Source: Chthoniobacterales bacterium (GTDB taxonomy: Bacteria > Verrucomicrobiota > Verrucomicrobiia > Chthoniobacterales > JACTMZ01). Taken from it: 57,318 bases of DNA. The notes below the pieces were generated by a model that was given only the letters and a program-made list of their open reading frames with translations, ran no database searches and was not told where the DNA came from. A program made the position numbers and the translations under genes. Positions 18,282 through 25,649 of this stretch are shown piece by piece. Positions within the stretch are counted from its first letter, which is position 1, and each line of letters begins with the position of its first letter. The stretch spans positions 1 through 57,318 of the forward strand of contig VEQL01000016.1 of assembly GCA_018883245.1 (NCBI GenBank). The letters run 5' to 3'.

Positions 18282-20065
18282 CGCAGCGGCTTCCGCCGCC
18301 GTTTTACCCGAGTCGCCGCCGTTCGCGGGAAGTCCGCATCGGCGATGTCGGCCTCGGGGGTGACAACCCCGTGCGTGTGCAGTCGATGATCACCTGCGAC
18401 ACGATGGACACGGAAGCGAGCGTGGCGGAGTCACGGGCGCTGGCAGACGCGGGCTGCGAGATTGTGCGCATCACAGCGCCGACGGTGAAGGACGCCCGCA
18501 ATCTCGAAGTCATCGCAAAAGGACTTCGAGACGGAGGCTGCGATGTGCCGTTGGTGGCAGATATCCATTTCAAGCCCGAGGCGGCGATGGAATCGGCAAA
18601 GTGGGTCGAGAAGGTGCGGGTGAACCCGGGAAACTACGCGGATTCCAAAAAATTCGCCGTGCGGGAATACACCGACGAGCAATACGCGGCCGAGATCGGG
18701 CGAATCCGGGAAAAATTTGCACCCTTGGTTCAAGCGTGCCGCGAGCGCGGGGTGGCAATGCGGATCGGCACGAACCACGGCTCGCTCAGCGACCGGATCA
18801 TGAACCGGTATGGCGACACGCCGCTCGGCATGGTTGAAAGCGCTCTGGAATTCGCCCGCATTGCGCGCGACCTCGGCTACCACGATTTCGTTTTTTCCAT
18901 GAAGGCGTCGAATCCCAAGGTGATGATCGAGGCCTACCGCCTGCTTGTTTCGCGGCTCGAGGCCGAGGGCGCCGATTGGAATTATCCGATCCATCTCGGC
19001 GTGACCGAAGCCGGGGACGGCGAGGACGGGCGCATCAAGAGCGCGGTGGGGATCGGGGCACTTCTTGCAGACGGTATCGGCGACACGATCCGTGTCAGCC
19101 TAACGGAGGACAGCATTCACGAGATTCCGGTCGCCCGTGAGTTGGTGAACTTGTTCGCCGGAAAGTGCGAGGGGTGGACCGGTCCGGAGAGGGTTTCGTT
19201 CGATCCGTTCACCTACGCGCGCCGCGCGAGTGCGCGGATGCTGGTGAACGGCGTGGCGGTCGGCGCCGACGAAGTTCCGCGCGTGGTGGTCACGCGCAAG
19301 CATTACGATGCGGTGGCCCACAAACTTGCCGGGCTGGGGGACTTCCAGCCGGAACTCGTTTACGAGGATCTGGCAGCGGTCGAGATCGACCCGCGCGATT
19401 TGCAGGATGTCGCGGCAGTGAACGGACGGAAGGAGCCCTGTCTTGTGACGGTCAAAGACGGAATCGGCATGCCGGTAATCGCCGCGTTCCGCCTTCTCGC
19501 TTCGAGAGTCGAGTCACGGCATCCCATTTTGCTGAAGGACACGCTCGTCCCCCATCCGGACCCCCAGACGCCGTTTATTCGGACATTGCTGGCTGCCTCG
19601 GCGCGCTTGGGATCGCTCCTGTGTGACGGGATCGGCGATGCGGTCCTGTTGCGCACCGAGGATGCTCCGGGCCAGACCCTGCGGCTTGCTTACAACATTC
19701 TGCAAGCCGTCGGTGCGCGTATTTTCAAGACCGACTATGTGGCTTGCCCGAGTTGCGGGCGAACGCTCTTCAATCTTCAGGAAACAACAGCGCGGATCAA
19801 AGCCGCAACGCAACATCTCAAAGGCGTAAAAATCGCCATCATGGGATGCATCGTCAATGGTCCCGGCGAGATGGCCGATGCGGACTTCGGCTACGTGGGG
19901 GGAGCGCCGGGCAAAGTGAATCTTTACGTGGGCAAGAAACCGGTGAAATTCAATATTCCCGAAGCTGAGGCCGTGGACCGGCTCGTCGATCTTATCAAAG
20001 AGCATGGCCGGTGGATGGAATTGCCGGTGCACGCGGCGGTTGCAGAAGGTTCGGTCTCCGCCTAA
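18278..20065 (+). CDS. ispG: 4-hydroxy-3-methylbut-2-en-1-yl diphosphate synthase, long form
   Basis: IspG (GcpE) carries out the second-to-last step of the MEP isoprenoid pathway, using a [4Fe-4S] cluster. At 595 residues this is the long form with an extra middle domain, as in chlamydiae, Bacteroidetes and plants; the E. coli type is about 370. The N-terminal TIM barrel has VQSMITCDTMDT near residue 34 and VTEAGDGEDG near 245. The C-terminal iron-sulfur part has CPSCGRTLFN and GCIVNGPGEMADADFGYVG. The gene overlaps rseP by 4 nt and ends only 9 nt before rnpB. Confidence 0.95.
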   Translation: MTQRLPPPFYPSRRRSREVRIGDVGLGGDNPVRVQSMITCDTMDTEASVAESRALADAGCEIVRITAPTVKDARNLEVIAKGLRDGGCDVPLVADIHFKPEAAMESAKWVEKVRVNPGNYADSKKFAVREYTDEQYAAEIGRIREKFAPLVQACRERGVAMRIGTNHGSLSDRIMNRYGDTPLGMVESALEFARIARDLGYHDFVFSMKASNPKVMIEAYRLLVSRLEAEGADWNYPIHLGVTEAGDGEDGRIKSAVGIGALLADGIGDTIRVSLTEDSIHEIPVARELVNLFAGKCEGWTGPERVSFDPFTYARRASARMLVNGVAVGADEVPRVVVTRKHYDAVAHKLAGLGDFQPELVYEDLAAVEIDPRDLQDVAAVNGRKEPCLVTVKDGIGMPVIAAFRLLASRVESRHPILLKDTLVPHPDPQTPFIRTLLAASARLGSLLCDGIGDAVLLRTEDAPGQTLRLAYNILQAVGARIFKTDYVACPSCGRTLFNLQETTARIKAATQHLKGVKIAIMGCIVNGPGEMADADFGYVGGAPGKVNLYVGKKPVKFNIPEAEAVDRLVDLIKEHGRWMELPVHAAVAEGSVSA

Positions 20066-20074
20066 TTTTCCTTT

Positions 20075-20470
20075 GGCGGGTGGCCGGCGGCCGCTGCGCG
20101 GTTCGCCCGTGCAGAGGAAAGTCCGGACACCTCGGGGCAGCACGCCGCGCGCAAGCGCGGGGCCGACGGACGCAAGTCCGCCGCCACGGATAGTGTCGCA
20201 GAAAATATACCGCCCGCTTCGGCGGGTAAGGTTGAAATGGCGGGGTAAGAGCCCACCGCCCCGAGAGCAATCGAGGGGGCAGGACAAACCCCGTGCGGTG
20301 CAAGACAGAACAGGAATGACGGCCCGCCCCGGCCGCCCCGCGCAAGCAGGGCACATTCCGGGTATTAGTCGCACCCTGCGAAAGCGGGGCGCCGGCGCGA
20401 GCCGGTGAGAGAAATGGCCGCCCGGACGGTTCGCCGTCCGACAGAATCCGGCTTACGGCCACCCGCCCTT
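20075..20470 (+). ncRNA. rnpB: RNase P catalytic RNA
   Basis: The sequence shows the conserved core of bacterial RNase P RNA, which trims the 5' ends of pre-tRNAs. GAGGAAAGTCCGGACACC near the 5' end and ACAGAATCCGGCTTAC near the 3' end form helix P4 and its surroundings. The internal AAGACAGAACAGGAAT block is also present. The outer helix P1 is perfect: GGCGGGTGGCCG (from 20075) pairs with CGGCCACCCGCC (ending 20467). A short T-rich tail follows P1. The 5' end is 9 nt after ispG and the 3' end abuts the convergent actP stop at 20472. Exact ends are inferred from P1. Confidence 0.95.
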
Positions 20471-20471
20471 T

Positions 20472-22043
20472 TCAATGCGCCGAAGCCTTCTCGGCGCCGA
20501 GACCGGTGTTGGCGCGAACCTGCATCTCGGTGAATTTGTCTGCGGAGGGAATGTCCTTGGACAACATTGTTCCGAGCCAAGCTCCGAAGAATCCCAAAGG
20601 TATGCTGACGAGTGCCGGGTTTTTGAGCGGGAACAAAGGCTCCTTCATGAGGTCGGGGCTGACCAAGATGAGAACAATGCTGGAGACAAGACCGGTCAGC
20701 AGCCCTGCGACGGCACCTGCCGTGTTGAACCTTTTCCAGTAAAGCGAAAAGACCATCACGGGAAGGTTGGCGCTGGCGGCAACAGCAAAAGCGAGGCCGA
20801 CGAGGAAGGCGACATTGACGCCGGGGCCCAAGGCGATCGCTATCGCAATAGACGCCGCGCCGACGACAAAAGCCGTGATGCGGGCAACGCGAACCTCCTC
20901 CCCGGGTGCCTGTTCCTTGCCGTGGTGGATGACATTGACAAAGAAATCGTGGGCGAAGCTCGTGCTTGCGCTGATGGTCAGCCCGGCGACAACAGCCAGA
21001 ATCGTGGCGAAGGCCACCGCGCAGATAAATGCGAAGAAAACTTCCCCACCAAGCACGCGCGCCAACTCCGGTGCCGCCATGTTGGTTCCCCCGTTGGCCG
21101 CGATGTGGTCCGGGCCCAAAAGACTTGCGGCGCCGAAACCAAAAAAAGTGGTCATGATGTAAAACAGACCGATGATCAGCATGGCCCAGACCACGCTGGC
21201 GCGCGCCGTCTTGGCGTCCGGCACTGTGTAGAAACGAATCAAAATGTGCGGCAGGCCGGCGGTCCCGAGGAGAAGCGCCATGCCGAGGGAAATTTGATCC
21301 CAGGGATTTTTGAATATCAGGCCCGGCGTTAGAAAGTTCCGCGTCACCGTTTGTCCGTCGGCCGCGGTGGAGGTGATCGCCGTGAGGGAAGCAAAGAATT
21401 CGCCGAGGTTGAAGTGGTAGCGCTCGAGCACGAGGATGCTGAGTAAAATGCTGCCGGCGATCAGCAGCACGGCTTTGATGATTTGCACCCACGTAGTTGC
21501 CAGCATGCCGCCGAACACGACGTAAACGACCATGAGCACACCCACGCCGATCACCGCGACTTCGTAGGAGGCACCGGGTATCAGTTGGCGGACAAGCACA
21601 CCTGCACCGACCATCTGGGCGATCATGTAAAAAACGGAAACCGTCAAAGTGCTGAGCGACGCGGCAGCGCGAACGGGGCGAGGTTTGAGCCGGTAGGCCA
21701 GCACGTCCGCCATCGTGTATTTTCCGGCGTTGCGGAGGGGTTCGGCCACGATGAAAAGAACGGTCAGGTATGCCACCAGAAATCCGACGGAATACATGAA
21801 GCCGTCGTAACCGTTCATCGCGATCATTCCCGCGATCCCGAGAAAGCTGGCGGCGCTCATGTAGTCGCCGGCCACGGCTAGGCCGTTTTGCCATCCGGTG
21901 ATACGGCGCCCGGCGGCGAAGAAGGCGCTGGCGTCCGACGATTTGCGCGCGCTGATCCATGTGATGACCAGCGTTGCCGCCACGAAGGCGAGGAACATCC
22001 AGAGCGAAGTCTGGCTGCCGGAGGAAGCGGGTGCGGCTGTCAT
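20472..22043 (-). CDS. actP: Cation/acetate symporter (sodium:solute symporter family)
   Basis: This 523-residue membrane protein belongs to the sodium:solute symporter family and resembles ActP, which imports acetate and other short carboxylates with sodium. About 13 hydrophobic segments run through the sequence. Recognisable segments are AAGRRITGWQNGLAVAGDY near residue 43, MADVLAYRLKPRPVRAAA near 112, and GTAGLPHILIRFYTVPDA near 258. The start at 22043 lies 3 nt after the stop of a DUF485 protein, the usual ActP partner (YjcH). No acetyl-CoA synthetase gene is adjacent. The gene ends head-on against rnpB. Confidence 0.9.
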   Translation of the reverse strand: MTAAPASSGSQTSLWMFLAFVAATLVITWISARKSSDASAFFAAGRRITGWQNGLAVAGDYMSAASFLGIAGMIAMNGYDGFMYSVGFLVAYLTVLFIVAEPLRNAGKYTMADVLAYRLKPRPVRAAASLSTLTVSVFYMIAQMVGAGVLVRQLIPGASYEVAVIGVGVLMVVYVVFGGMLATTWVQIIKAVLLIAGSILLSILVLERYHFNLGEFFASLTAITSTAADGQTVTRNFLTPGLIFKNPWDQISLGMALLLGTAGLPHILIRFYTVPDAKTARASVVWAMLIIGLFYIMTTFFGFGAASLLGPDHIAANGGTNMAAPELARVLGGEVFFAFICAVAFATILAVVAGLTISASTSFAHDFFVNVIHHGKEQAPGEEVRVARITAFVVGAASIAIAIALGPGVNVAFLVGLAFAVAASANLPVMVFSLYWKRFNTAGAVAGLLTGLVSSIVLILVSPDLMKEPLFPLKNPALVSIPLGFFGAWLGTMLSKDIPSADKFTEMQVRANTGLGAEKASAH

Positions 22044-22046
22044 GAC

Positions 22047-22481
22047 TCAGCGGTGTTGCGCCCCGTATTTGCTCAGCAACTCGTGCTCGCTTTTGTCCCA
22101 GCGGGCAGCCGCCGCCACATAAATGCCGGCGAGAATCCACGCCATGAAGAACTGCGAGAGCGCATAAAAATAGGCGATGTTCATATCACCCCAGATCTTT
22201 TTCTCCATCAGGGAAGGGAACCACCCGACCCCCACAGGCAGGAGGAAATAATAGACAACGAAGAAGATCGTGGCCGGAACAATGAGGCGCAGCTTCGATC
22301 GCCGCAACTCGGCGAAGCCGGGATCGGCGGCAATGCTCGTCCATAGAGGCCGCCCGCCGTCCTCTTCCGCGGTCAATTCATGATCGGGTTTCCGCCCGGT
22401 GCGGCCGAGCGGCGCGATGTCCGTCTGGGAACCAACGATTGCAGTATAGTCGCGGTTGGTGGGAGTGTCTGGGGATGACAT
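22047..22481 (-). CDS. DUF485 inner-membrane protein, ActP partner (YjcH-like)
   Basis: This 144-residue protein has a DUF485 domain in its C-terminal half (about 45-140) with two transmembrane segments (VPATIFFVVYYFLLPVGVGW and YALSQFFMAWILAGIYVAAA). The first 50 residues are a polar extension longer than in E. coli YjcH. Such proteins are coded next to actP-type symporters and are thought to help them. Here the gene is directly upstream of actP with a 3-nt gap, so the two form an operon. Confidence 0.85.
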   Translation of the reverse strand: MSSPDTPTNRDYTAIVGSQTDIAPLGRTGRKPDHELTAEEDGGRPLWTSIAADPGFAELRRSKLRLIVPATIFFVVYYFLLPVGVGWFPSLMEKKIWGDMNIAYFYALSQFFMAWILAGIYVAAAARWDKSEHELLSKYGAQHR

Positions 22482-22676
22482 GCGGCGGATATGAGCAGGA
22501 GATGCGGCTCGTGGAAAGTTCGGAATCGCGATTACGGAGCCCTGCTTGCTTGACGCTTGCGGAATGATGATTCCGGCCGGCGTGTCAATGGCCTGCGCAA
22601 CGATCGAAATTGTGCCGGGCGCGAAACCCCGTCTTTTGAGGCGTGAGCCTAAAATTGTCAGACCTACGTGAGGAGA

Positions 22677-22753
22677 TGGTCGGGCTGGTGGGATTTGAAC
22701 CCACGGCCTCTGCGTCCCGAACGCAGCGCTCTACCAAGCTGAGCCACAGCCCG
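22677..22753 (-). tRNA. tRNA-Pro (anticodon CGG)
   Basis: The minus strand forms a full cloverleaf. Acceptor CGGGCTG pairs with CAGCCCG, the D arm includes AGCTTGGTAGAGC, and the anticodon stem CTGCG/CGCAG closes a loop TTCGGGA with anticodon CGG. The T arm is GTGGG-TTCAAAT-CCCAC. Discriminator A and the 3' CCA (22677-22679) are encoded. Confidence 0.95.
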
Positions 22754-22885
22754 AAAAGAAATATACCTCTGCGGTATGGAGTTATTGTGCAGGGCTATTT
22801 CGTCTTTGTCACCTGATTTTGCAAACCGGGCTTTGGCGAAGCTCTGGCGTGCACTGTCCAGTCCGGAGCCAATCTTCAAAATTCT

Positions 22886-23326
22886 GTGTATCTCCCGCGC
22901 CGCTCCGATCGCGTATGTTTTTGCCCGGTAGCAAACCTCTATGAATTCCTAAGAATCGGCGCGGAGATCGCCTGCCAACTCGGCACGCCTACGGTGACGA
23001 ACGTTTGGATTCCCGACGGATCGAAGGACATGCCTTTCGACCGCAAAAGCATCGCCGCATGGGTCATCGGCACATGCTCGACGATCAAGACGCTTCTTGC
23101 CGCCCTGCTCAAGCCATCGGACTTGTTGCGCAAGGCCGAAGAAGAGGGCCATTTCATAACGCGTCTCGCGCTCATGGAGGAAGCGAAGACCCCGCCTTTC
23201 GGGGCCGTCTGGCAGGAGTATTGCTCTCGTCACAATATTCCCGGTGACTCGTCGTGGATCGCGGAGGTCAAAAAGCACGAGGTCGCGATCCTCTCCAAGC
23301 GGAGCAGAATAATTTCTCCGAAGTGA
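22886..23326 (+). pseudogene. rhaA: Internally deleted L-rhamnose isomerase remnant
   Basis: The 146-codon frame reads as two separated pieces of L-rhamnose isomerase (RhaA, about 420 residues in E. coli). Residues about 17-53 match the segment [18 protein letters not shown] through [10 protein letters not shown]. From residue about 54 ([10 protein letters not shown]) to the end it matches the C-terminus, including [10 protein letters not shown] and [13 protein letters not shown]. From family knowledge, the block of roughly 130 residues that should lie between them, holding most metal ligands, is missing, as is the N-terminus. The join near 23045 keeps the frame. An active isomerase is not possible; a decaying gene is most likely. 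No other rhamnose genes are nearby. Confidence 0.85.
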
Positions 23327-23351
23327 CGGGGATCAGCCGCCGGTGGCGAGG

Positions 23352-25505
23352 TCAGCCCTCGGCCGAGTTTTTCTTTTTGCGGCCGAAGAGCCGTTGGAAA
23401 AAGTTGGGCTTTTTCGTGACGCTGCCCTCGGAGTCCGCGGCGGGCTTGACCTTCGGTTGCGGAGCAGAGGCTGTGCCGCCCGGTTCTCCCGGTTCGCCGG
23501 GAGGTGCCGCAGCCAAAGCGGCAGGAATGGCGCGCCCGAAGTCCACGCTCGACACATAGCCGAAGCTTCCTTTGGCCGGAGCGAGGCTGGCGAGCTGCAC
23601 CTCGTTGCCCTCTTCCATCTTGAAAATGTCGGACAGGATCTTCGAGGCGATCGGTGCGGCGACGCCGCCGCCCGAGGATCCGCCGTTGACCATCACGCAC
23701 ACTGCGTAGCGCGGGTTGTGATACGGGGCAAAGGTGATGAACCATGTGTGATTGTCCTTCGCCCCGCGCCGCCAGAACTGCGCCGTCCCGGTTTTGCCCG
23801 CGACCTCGTAATTTTTGATGCGTGCTCCCGGCGCGGTGCCACCCCCGCGATTGACCACGTCCCACATGCCGCGCCGGACAGCCTCGATACCTTCCGGAGT
23901 GAATCCGTTTTCCAGAAGGTTGGCGCGGATCTTCACGGGTTCTTCGCGGATGACTCTGCCGTCCCTCGCGACAACTCTCCGGACCAGGCGAGGGTAGTAG
24001 CTGGTGCCTCCGTTCGCCAATGTGGCAGCGACCATCGCCATCTGCAGCGGGGTGGCGAGCACGAATCCTTGGCCGATCGAAGTGTTGGCGGTCTGTCCGG
24101 TTGACCATTGCTCCTTGAGTTTCTGATTTTCGAGCCACTCGGGTCCGGGAAGAATGCCGGCGTATTCGCCCGAAAGCGGGAGACCGGTTTTCTGCCCCAG
24201 CCCGAGCAACCGTCCGGTGTCATCGATTGCATCGATTCCAGCAGCATTCCCGTAGAGGCAGAAAAATGCGTTGCACGATACGCGGAGGGCCGAGCCGACA
24301 TCGATCGTCCCGTGCGACCCGCTGCACTTGAGCATGTGCGTGCCGTATTGGACGCCGCCGTTGCAGGTGAACGATTTGTCACCGATGTTCTTGCGGAAGC
24401 CTGCAAGCGCGGGAACCACTTTGTAGGTCGAACCGGGTGCGTAGGCGCTGGTGGCCCGGTTGAGCAGCGGATGCGTGGCGTCGGTGGCGAGTTGTTTCCA
24501 GTCTTCCGAAGCGATCGCCGGGATGAAGCTGTTCGGATCAAACGAAGGCACGCTGGCCATGGCGAGGATGTCGCCGCTGTGCACATCGACGACGATGGCG
24601 GCACCGCGGCCCACGGCGCGCAAAGCTTTCTCGGCGATGAACTGGATGCGTGCGTCGATCGTCAGCTCGATGTTGCATCCGGGGATCGGCGGCTCCACCG
24701 CAACCTCGCGTTCGATCACGCCCTTTGCGTTGCGCTGCAGAACGCGGGCGCCGGCCGTGCCTCTCAGTTCGTCGTCGAAAAGCGACTCGAGCTGCGTCTT
24801 TCCCTCGGCCTCCTGCTGGTAGAAGTCAAACTGCTCCGCTTCCTTCGCATCGACCTCCTCCGGCTCGCCGACGTAGCCGAGAAAATGCGCGCCGAGCGAT
24901 CCGTAGGTGTAATGGCGGACCGGGCGCACGCTCACATCGATGCCGGGCAGAGCGAGGTCGTGTTCGGTAAACTTCGCCATAGTGTCGAAGTCGAGATCCT
25001 CTAGGTAAAGGAAAGGAATTTCCGAACTGCTGCGGTAATGAAGACGGAGCTGGTTGGCGTTGTAGTCGCGGGTGAGCCCGAGCTCGGCCAACTTCGGCAT
25101 GATTGTCTCGTTCACGATCCGGACGATGTCCGGCTCGGACTTCTCTTTTTGCGCGCCGGCTGCAACCACGCGGTAGTTGTGCATGGGCACGTCGCCGAAG
25201 CGCCGACGGTATTCACGCACAATGTCCGGAAGATAAAACTCCACCGCCACACTGGCGCGATTTTGGGCGAGGGGCAGCCCGGTGCGATCGAGAATTTCAC
25301 CCCGCACAGCCGGAAGCCTGACGCGAATCTGGGATGTTGCGCGCATGCGGTCGGCGTAATGGACGCCGCGGGCCATCTGCAGATACCAAAGTTTTCCCGC
25401 GAGCAAAACGAACGCGAGAAGCATTAGTGAGCCGATAAGCGCGATCCGGAACTCGTGCGTGCGGAACAAACTGGGCGCGCCGTTCGTGCGTGCAGTGATA
25501 ATCAT
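23352..25505 (-). CDS. mrdA: Penicillin-binding protein 2, elongation transpeptidase
   Basis: This 717-residue class B penicillin-binding protein crosslinks peptidoglycan during cell elongation. It has one N-terminal transmembrane anchor (about 21-39), a dimerisation domain (about 60-250) and a transpeptidase domain. Active-site motifs are STYK near 355, SCN near 409 and KTGT near 570. The C-terminus ends in a low-complexity Pro/Gly/Ala and Lys-rich tail (after about 655), unusual in length. The ATG at 25505 is preferred to a TTG at 25547. The usual neighbours mreC, mreD and rodA are absent. It converges with the rhaA remnant, 25 nt away. Confidence 0.93.
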   Translation of the reverse strand: MIITARTNGAPSLFRTHEFRIALIGSLMLLAFVLLAGKLWYLQMARGVHYADRMRATSQIRVRLPAVRGEILDRTGLPLAQNRASVAVEFYLPDIVREYRRRFGDVPMHNYRVVAAGAQKEKSEPDIVRIVNETIMPKLAELGLTRDYNANQLRLHYRSSSEIPFLYLEDLDFDTMAKFTEHDLALPGIDVSVRPVRHYTYGSLGAHFLGYVGEPEEVDAKEAEQFDFYQQEAEGKTQLESLFDDELRGTAGARVLQRNAKGVIEREVAVEPPIPGCNIELTIDARIQFIAEKALRAVGRGAAIVVDVHSGDILAMASVPSFDPNSFIPAIASEDWKQLATDATHPLLNRATSAYAPGSTYKVVPALAGFRKNIGDKSFTCNGGVQYGTHMLKCSGSHGTIDVGSALRVSCNAFFCLYGNAAGIDAIDDTGRLLGLGQKTGLPLSGEYAGILPGPEWLENQKLKEQWSTGQTANTSIGQGFVLATPLQMAMVAATLANGGTSYYPRLVRRVVARDGRVIREEPVKIRANLLENGFTPEGIEAVRRGMWDVVNRGGGTAPGARIKNYEVAGKTGTAQFWRRGAKDNHTWFITFAPYHNPRYAVCVMVNGGSSGGGVAAPIASKILSDIFKMEEGNEVQLASLAPAKGSFGYVSSVDFGRAIPAALAAAPPGEPGEPGGTASAPQPKVKPAADSEGSVTKKPNFFQRLFGRKKKNSAEG

Positions 25506-25617
25506 GGGAACTGTCGGATTCGCTGCTTCCAAAAGCACGGACGGCAAGGGCTCAAAATGTCGGGCAGCCCGCGCTGGAAACAGCCGGCCAATTTTAAGCG
25601 GCAGCGGCTCCGGGCCA

Positions 25618-25635
25618 ATACCCTGCGGAGGGTAT
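25618..25635. terminator. Short perfect hairpin after the PEP/pyruvate-binding protein gene
   Basis: ATACCCT (25618-25624) pairs with AGGGTAT (25629-25635) around a 4-nt loop, 15 nt past the stop of the upstream minus-strand gene and 113 nt before mrdA. No T run follows on either strand. It may be a weak terminator, an RNA-processing hairpin or an operator for mrdA. Confidence 0.3.
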
Positions 25636-25649
25636 GCCGTTGATTGGCC

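Noticed and set aside
20365-22140. 591-codon minus-strand open frame
   Set aside because: It overlaps actP in another frame and would run into rnpB; no membrane segments or motifs are seen.
22621-22676. Terminator for tRNA-Pro (AGGC/GCCT hairpin near 22640)
   Set aside because: The stem is only 4 bp with a bulge and there is no T run on the tRNA strand.
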